From GWF2-43-63 sp035390965 (GTDB taxonomy: Bacteria > Bacteroidota > Bacteroidia > Bacteroidales > DTU049): a DNA stretch of 9,748 bases. Both the position numbers and the translations under genes were made by a program. Below, in pieces: positions 6,593 to 9,748 of this stretch; position 1 is the stretch's first letter, and each line of letters starts with the position of its first letter. The notes under the pieces are model-generated. The model was given only the letters and a program-made list of their open reading frames with translations, made no database searches and had not been told where the DNA came from. The stretch spans positions 1 through 9,748 of the forward strand of contig DAOPKE010000098.1 of assembly GCA_035390965.1 (NCBI GenBank), written 5' to 3'.

Positions 6593-7547
6593 GAAATCAT
6601 TGCTTATTTTCCTGCTGTTTCTTGCAGTGAGTTTCAGCAGTTTCGGACAGCAGCCGCATGGCATTTTCTGGTCACCCGAATTGAGGTTGAATCCGGCTTT
6701 GACGGGTGTAATGACTGGAAAATGGCGTTTAATGGAACATCATAGGAGTCAGAATTTCAACCAAGGGGGCACCTTGCATTGGAATACTATTTCGGCAGAT
6801 TTCAGAAAGGACATTATTAAAAAAAGTGGCGGCTACGGGCTTGTGATGGATGAAGCCACCGGCAATACTTTTGGTTTTGGTATCATGGATGACCGGCGAC
6901 GCAGCGATAGTACCGGAGCTGAATACATTGCTGATTATTTTTCCTTTTCGTACCGGCATGCATTTAAAAAGAGCACATTCGGATTCGGGATTCAGCCCGG
7001 ATATATGCGAAGCGAAGCAGAAAAGAAATTTGATCTTAATGCAGGATTGCTTTGGGGCAGTGGTACCATTTACTGTTGGCAGGAAGATCAGATTTTTAAA
7101 AATCAGATTGGTATTGCGGCCTATAATATTTTGAGCGATTGGGCCGATACGGCATTGATGCCTGGTCGCGAAGTTCAGCTGCATGCTGGTTTTCTCATCA
7201 AGAAGGTTGAGCAGTTTAACTTTGTTGTGAATGGATTGTATCGTTATAATGGTTCCAGTGATTTTGCTTTCGGAACTTATGCGATTTTTTTCCCAATTGT
7301 TCATTATGCATATTGGGACAGGGCTCGTCTTGGTTTGCACTATAGGTCAAGCAATCATCTGACCTGGTCGGCGGGGCTCCGTTTTTACGGAAGAGGAAGA
7401 AAAACGTTCACACTTGATGGCACCATCAGTTATGACATGCCCATGAAATTTCTTGATTTCGAAAGCAAATATAAAAACGCATGGGAGATAGGGATTGTGA
7501 TTACCCGATTCGAAAAATGCTGGAGCACTGATAAGTGCGGAAATTAG
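6582..7547 (+). CDS. PorP/SprF family type IX secretion outer-membrane protein
   Basis: PorP/SprF proteins are outer-membrane beta-barrels tied to T9SS; SprF is needed for secretion of the adhesin SprB in Flavobacterium, and PorP belongs to the Porphyromonas gingivalis T9SS set. From the ATG at 6582 the product is 321 residues, normal for the family. MNHRKSLLIFLLFLAVSFSS is a signal peptide, with cleavage near FG-QQ. The family hallmark follows: SPELRLNPALTGVMTGKWRL (about 31-50), then HHRSQN. The rest alternates short aromatic beta-strands such as YFSFSYRHAF, FGFGIQPGY and ARLGLHYR. A TTG in the same frame at 6555 would place charged residues before the signal peptide, so I reject it. The start overlaps the nuclease gene by 11 nt. 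The C-terminus ends in Cys-containing KCWSTDKCGN rather than a plain barrel strand. Its last 57 codons are duplicated downstream of the ATPase gene. Confidence 0.9.
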   Translation: MNHRKSLLIFLLFLAVSFSSFGQQPHGIFWSPELRLNPALTGVMTGKWRLMEHHRSQNFNQGGTLHWNTISADFRKDIIKKSGGYGLVMDEATGNTFGFGIMDDRRRSDSTGAEYIADYFSFSYRHAFKKSTFGFGIQPGYMRSEAEKKFDLNAGLLWGSGTIYCWQEDQIFKNQIGIAAYNILSDWADTALMPGREVQLHAGFLIKKVEQFNFVVNGLYRYNGSSDFAFGTYAIFFPIVHYAYWDRARLGLHYRSSNHLTWSAGLRFYGRGRKTFTLDGTISYDMPMKFLDFESKYKNAWEIGIVITRFEKCWSTDKCGN

Positions 7548-7581
7548 GAACAGCGTGTTGATATGAGCCGAAGGCAATTGT
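7377..7581 (+). repeat. Direct repeat, copy A (3' end and trailer of the PorP/SprF gene)
   Basis: This segment matches 9138-9342 without gaps at a constant offset of 1,761 bp. Within the coding part (7377-7547) I count 16 differences in 171 nt. Within 7413-7547 there are only 7, five of them synonymous. Similarity continues past the stop codon at lower identity (about 9 mismatches in 34 nt) and fades near 7581. Confidence 0.9.
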
Positions 7582-7709
7582 GTAGTTTATGTCAGCATTC
7601 TGCTGGCGTAATAGCTCATTCTCAATTCTAATTGCATTTTCGCATATTCTGTTCTTTGACCCTGTTTTCAGAAATAAATTTGGGAGCTTTTTCCTGGTAT
7701 TTCCAAATT

Positions 7710-7824
7710 ATGTAAAGTAAAATGGTCAAAATATGTAAAGTAAAAATGTATAAATATGTAAAGTAAAATAATTAAGAAATGTAAAATAAAATGATCAATA
7801 TATGTAAAATAGTATTACATTTGC
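7710..7824 (+). repeat. Five tandem 23-bp direct repeats upstream of the ATPase gene
   Basis: Copies begin at 7710, 7733, 7756, 7779 and 7802, so the period is exactly 23 bp, about 2.2 helical turns. The first half is conserved (ATGTAAAGTAAAAT in copies 1 and 3, ATGTAAAATAAAAT in 4). The second half varies, with TGGTCAA/TGATCAA shared by copies 1 and 4. Copy 5 diverges late and contains TGTAA-N7-TTACA (7803-7819), a small inverted repeat, and its last bases form the -7 element. Constant phasing directly at a promoter suggests a cooperative DNA-binding array (operator or iteron-like). It is not a CRISPR: copies are contiguous without spacers. Confidence 0.85.
7816..7823 (+). promoter_or_regulatory. 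-7 promoter element of the ATPase gene
   Basis: TACATTTG is a perfect match to the Bacteroidota -7 consensus TAnnTTTG. No good TTTG is seen 18-20 nt upstream; that position lies inside repeat copy 4, so an activator bound to the repeats could substitute. Transcription would start near 7828-7830, leaving about 10 nt of leader before the ATG at 7839, so the mRNA would be nearly leaderless. Confidence 0.55.
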
Positions 7825-7838
7825 ATTAATTATTTCCC

Positions 7839-9092
7839 ATGAAATATATAGAACGAATAACGGATACTGAGCTGAAACGTAAGCTAAAAGCTTCGGGCGC
7901 AGTATTGATACGAGGTGCAAAAGCATGTGGAAAAACTGAATCAGCAAAGCAATTTGCTAAAAGCTCACTTAATGTCGACAGGGACGAACAGGTTTCGGTT
8001 CTTATCGACGCCGCTCCAAAAAGACTGTTGATTGGAGAAACGCCTCGATTGATTGACGAATGGCAAGTACAACCCAAGCTATGGGATTATGTACGGCATG
8101 AAGTAGATGCTAGAAACAAAAGTGCACAATTCATCCTGACCGGATCTGCAAACCCTGTAGAAACAGTAAAAATGCATTCCGGGGCAGGTCGTTTTACCAT
8201 TGTTGATATGCGCACAATGACGTGGCAGGAGTTGGGTTATTCATCTGGCAAAATAAGCGTTGCCAATCTTCTGAAGGGCGAGAAGATGAGTGTGTTGGAT
8301 AGCCCTACTGATCTTGAATTCATTATTGAGAAAATAGTTATCGGCGGATTCCCGACACTATTAAACAAGAGAATTAATCAGGCGACAGACTTAAACCGTG
8401 CTTATGTGGAGTTGCTGGCAGAAGTTGATATGAGTCGGGTTTCCAATGTCAATCGTGATCCGGTAAAAGTGATGAGTTTGCTGCGCTCTCTTGCCCGAAA
8501 CACAGCCACATTAGTTGAGTATTGTGCATTGGAAAGAGATATCCGGGAAAACGACAATATTGGTATTTCGCGACCTACAATATATGAATATCTCAACGTT
8601 CTCAATCGTTTAATGATTGTGGAAGACCAACCTGCATGGAATACGCATATTCGTTCATCTTATTCTTTGCGAAAAACACCCAAGCGGCATTTCACTGATG
8701 TTTCTTTAGCTGTTGCTGCATTGGGCGCTGATAAAAATGCGCTTTTAAACGATCTGAATTTTACCGGCTTCCTGTTTGAATCACTGGCTACGCACGAATT
8801 GCGGGTATATGCACAGGCAAACGATGCCAAGGTCTATCATTACCGTGATTCCAGCGGTTTGGAGGTTGATTGTATTGTACAGAAATTTAATGGTGACTGG
8901 TGCGCATTTGAAATCAAACTTGGTACCGGACAAATTGACGACGCTGCTGCAACTTTAAATAAATTTGCATCAATTCTGGATACAAAAAAATGTAAACCAC
9001 CAAAATCCCTCAACATTATTACTGGGACAGGAATAAGCTACACCCGTAAAGATGGTATAAACGTAATTTCATTGGCATCATTAGGCCGATAA
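7839..9092 (+). CDS. AAA-family ATPase with C-terminal DUF4143 (PD-(D/E)XK-like) domain
   Basis: A 417-residue protein of the AAA_14-DUF4143 architecture (COG1373 type). The ATPase part has Walker A GAKACGKT (26-33), Walker B-like PRLIDEWQ (69-76, D73/E74) and sensor-1-like FILTGSAN (98-105). The middle holds a winged-helix-like segment, SRPTIYEYLNVLNRLMIVED (244-263). The C-terminal part includes FLFESLATHELRVYA (311-325) and the nuclease-like pair LEVDCIVQ (341-348) and AFEIKLG (356-362), giving D344 and E358-x-K360, as in PD-(D/E)XK folds. The role of this family is not established; length and motifs look intact. The gene is monocistronic, begins about 10 nt after the predicted transcription start, and is bracketed by duplicated PorP/SprF 3' ends, which suggests cassette-like acquisition. 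No terminator directly follows it. Confidence 0.9.
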   Translation: MKYIERITDTELKRKLKASGAVLIRGAKACGKTESAKQFAKSSLNVDRDEQVSVLIDAAPKRLLIGETPRLIDEWQVQPKLWDYVRHEVDARNKSAQFILTGSANPVETVKMHSGAGRFTIVDMRTMTWQELGYSSGKISVANLLKGEKMSVLDSPTDLEFIIEKIVIGGFPTLLNKRINQATDLNRAYVELLAEVDMSRVSNVNRDPVKVMSLLRSLARNTATLVEYCALERDIRENDNIGISRPTIYEYLNVLNRLMIVEDQPAWNTHIRSSYSLRKTPKRHFTDVSLAVAALGADKNALLNDLNFTGFLFESLATHELRVYAQANDAKVYHYRDSSGLEVDCIVQKFNGDWCAFEIKLGTGQIDDAAATLNKFASILDTKKCKPPKSLNIITGTGISYTRKDGINVISLASLGR

Positions 9093-9137
9093 TAACTCAA
9101 AAAATTCCGGGCAGGAAAATCTGCAATGCAGTCTTGA

Positions 9138-9308
9138 CTCCATTCCTACAGTAGAGGCAAAAAAACAGTCACATTTGATGGCACCATCAGTTATGACATG
9201 CCCATGAAATTTCTTGATTTCGAAAGCAAATACAAAAATGCCTGGGAAATAGAGATTGTGATTACGCGATTCGAAAAATGCTGGAGCACTGATAAGTGCG
9301 GAAATTAG
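9138..9308 (+). pseudogene. Broken second copy of the PorP/SprF gene (last 57 codons including stop)
   Basis: Read in the matching frame this gives LHSYSRGKKTVTFDGTISYD and continues to KCWSTDKCGN and a TAG. It differs from the intact protein at 7 of 56 residues. An in-frame TGA (9135-9137) lies immediately upstream and no start or signal peptide is present, so it is not expressible as a barrel. Weaker similarity may reach back to about 9121 with a 1-nt shift, which suggests decay of a once longer copy. Its preserved trailer (to about 9342) and the terminator behind it are what would be expected behind a real gene. Confidence 0.88.
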
Positions 9309-9342
9309 GGCTTTCGTGCTGAAATGACCCGAAGGCAGTTGT
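9138..9342 (+). repeat. Direct repeat, copy B
   Basis: Partner of 7377-7581, in the same orientation and at a 1,761-bp offset without indels. Homologous recombination between the two copies would remove the ATPase, its 23-bp repeats and its promoter while leaving one intact PorP/SprF gene. Confidence 0.88.
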
Positions 9343-9366
9343 CGTACATTGTATCCTTGCGGCTAC

Positions 9367-9408
9367 ATCCTGAACCAGATCAAATAATCGGATTCAGGAT
9401 TACTTTTT
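9367..9408 (+). terminator. Likely terminator of the PorP/SprF transcript (plus strand)
   Basis: Positions 9367-9380 pair with 9387-9400: ATCCTGAA/TTCAGGAT is perfect, then two mismatches and a 3-bp top, with a 6-nt loop. TACTTTTTC follows. It lies 58 nt after the broken copy's stop. No comparable structure follows the intact gene, where only CAGCA/TGCTG (7593-7605) without a T-run is seen, so this may be the operon's original terminator. Confidence 0.55.
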
Positions 9409-9621
9409 CTAAGTTATTTATGTAAACATCTGTTGGAATCAGGGATGAATCTTTTGTACATTTACATATACCAACTTCGGTAATATAAAGCGACCATGTA
9501 TTTTCCTGTGTGTTTAAATAGATTTTCGAATGATTATTTGCTCATGCAATAGTCTGCTCAAAGCTGCCGGTTCAACAATGATATTATTGAAGGCGGCTGC
9601 AGACACAACAGCATGAAGCGG
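9409..9621 (+). other. Region without a protein gene; possible small RNA
   Basis: No ORF longer than 18 codons is convincing here; the longest, 9496-9552, has no recognisable character. Positions 9563-9597 form a long hairpin: GCTGCC/GGCGGC with one wobble, a 2-nt bulge, then TTCAACAAT/ATTATTGAA with one mismatch and a 3-nt loop. The strong terminator at 9622 follows directly. A terminator without a gene suggests a small non-coding transcript, but I cannot identify its promoter or match it to a known RNA family. Confidence 0.25.
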
Positions 9622-9656
9622 AAGCTCCCGGACACAAAATCCGGGAGCTTTTTTTT
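9622..9656 (+). terminator. Strong intrinsic terminator, plus strand
   Basis: AAGCTCCCGGA (9622-9632) pairs perfectly with TCCGGGAGCTT (9640-9650) around the 7-nt loop CACAAAA. A run of eight T residues (9649-9656) follows. The minus-strand side has no T-run, so it serves plus-strand transcription. Past it, 9657-9748 shows nothing I can support. Confidence 0.88.
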
Positions 9657-9748
9657 GAATATGCAGATCGAATCATGATTGATTCCTGATATTTTTAAAT
9701 AGGGTCTGCTGAAAAACACGTAACACTCACAAAAACAGAAATATATTC

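Noticed and set aside
6729..7340. Minus-strand ORF of 203 codons
   Set aside because: It lies entirely antisense to the PorP/SprF gene, which has clear family motifs and operon context; the antisense product shows none.
7710..7824. CRISPR array
   Set aside because: Repeats are contiguous at 23 bp with no spacers, and no cas gene is present.
7839..9092. Transposase or integrase role for the gene inside the duplicated boundary
   Set aside because: Motifs are those of an AAA ATPase with DUF4143; no DDE, tyrosine or serine recombinase signature is visible.
9138..9308. Functional short gene starting at an internal ATG
   Set aside because: It would encode only the last barrel strands without a signal peptide; the in-frame TGA just upstream and the homology to the intact gene mark it as a remnant.
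9560..9600. tRNA-like GGTTCAA sequence
   Set aside because: No acceptor, D or anticodon arms can be built around it; the bases belong to the long hairpin.

Overview
This window looks like chromosomal DNA from a member of the Bacteroidota, probably near Bacteroidales. The evidence is a secreted protein with a type IX secretion (T9SS) C-terminal sorting domain, a PorP/SprF-family outer-membrane protein, promoters of the Bacteroidota TTTG-N(18-20)-TAnnTTTG type (best example before rplU), no clear Shine-Dalgarno sequences, and a ribosomal protein L21 with a long Lys/Ala/Pro tail. Genus cannot be read from the sequence.

Left part (1-1540, minus strand). The rplU-rpmA operon (ribosomal proteins L21 and L27) has a recognisable promoter at 1508-1537 and ends at a strong intrinsic terminator (557-589). 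Beyond it lie about 550 bp without a credible gene. They contain a 214-bp element with inverted, internally palindromic ends, a minus-strand terminator, a perfect 22-bp palindrome and another hairpin.

Central part (1663-7547, plus strand). Four genes form one tightly coupled operon: a T9SS-exported TIM-barrel glycosidase-like protein, a MurU/ManC-type sugar-nucleotide pyrophosphorylase, an AddB-like PD-(D/E)XK nuclease with a probable Fe-S staple, and a PorP/SprF protein. The first three junctions are ATGA, ATGA and an 11-nt overlap. The first and last genes belong to T9SS and the cell surface. The middle two (sugar activation and recombination repair) have no obvious link to them, so the operon may reflect inherited order rather than one pathway.

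Right part (7548-9748). An AAA ATPase-DUF4143 gene stands alone with its own promoter. Five direct repeats at an exact 23-bp period run into that promoter, and the fifth supplies its -7 element. A second, broken copy of the 3' end of the PorP/SprF gene follows the ATPase, exactly 1,761 bp from the intact one. The ATPase and its repeat-bearing promoter are therefore bracketed by direct repeats of at least 171 bp, as expected of an inserted or recombined cassette. The most probable native terminator of the PorP gene lies after the broken copy. The last 340 bp hold no credible protein gene but contain a long hairpin and a strong plus-strand terminator, which could end a small RNA.

The strongest candidate for something undescribed is the ATPase cassette: 23-bp repeat array, near-leaderless ATPase-DUF4143 gene and duplicated host-gene tail. 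The second is the 214-bp inverted-repeat element at the left edge. All calls come from reading the sequence; no database search was possible.
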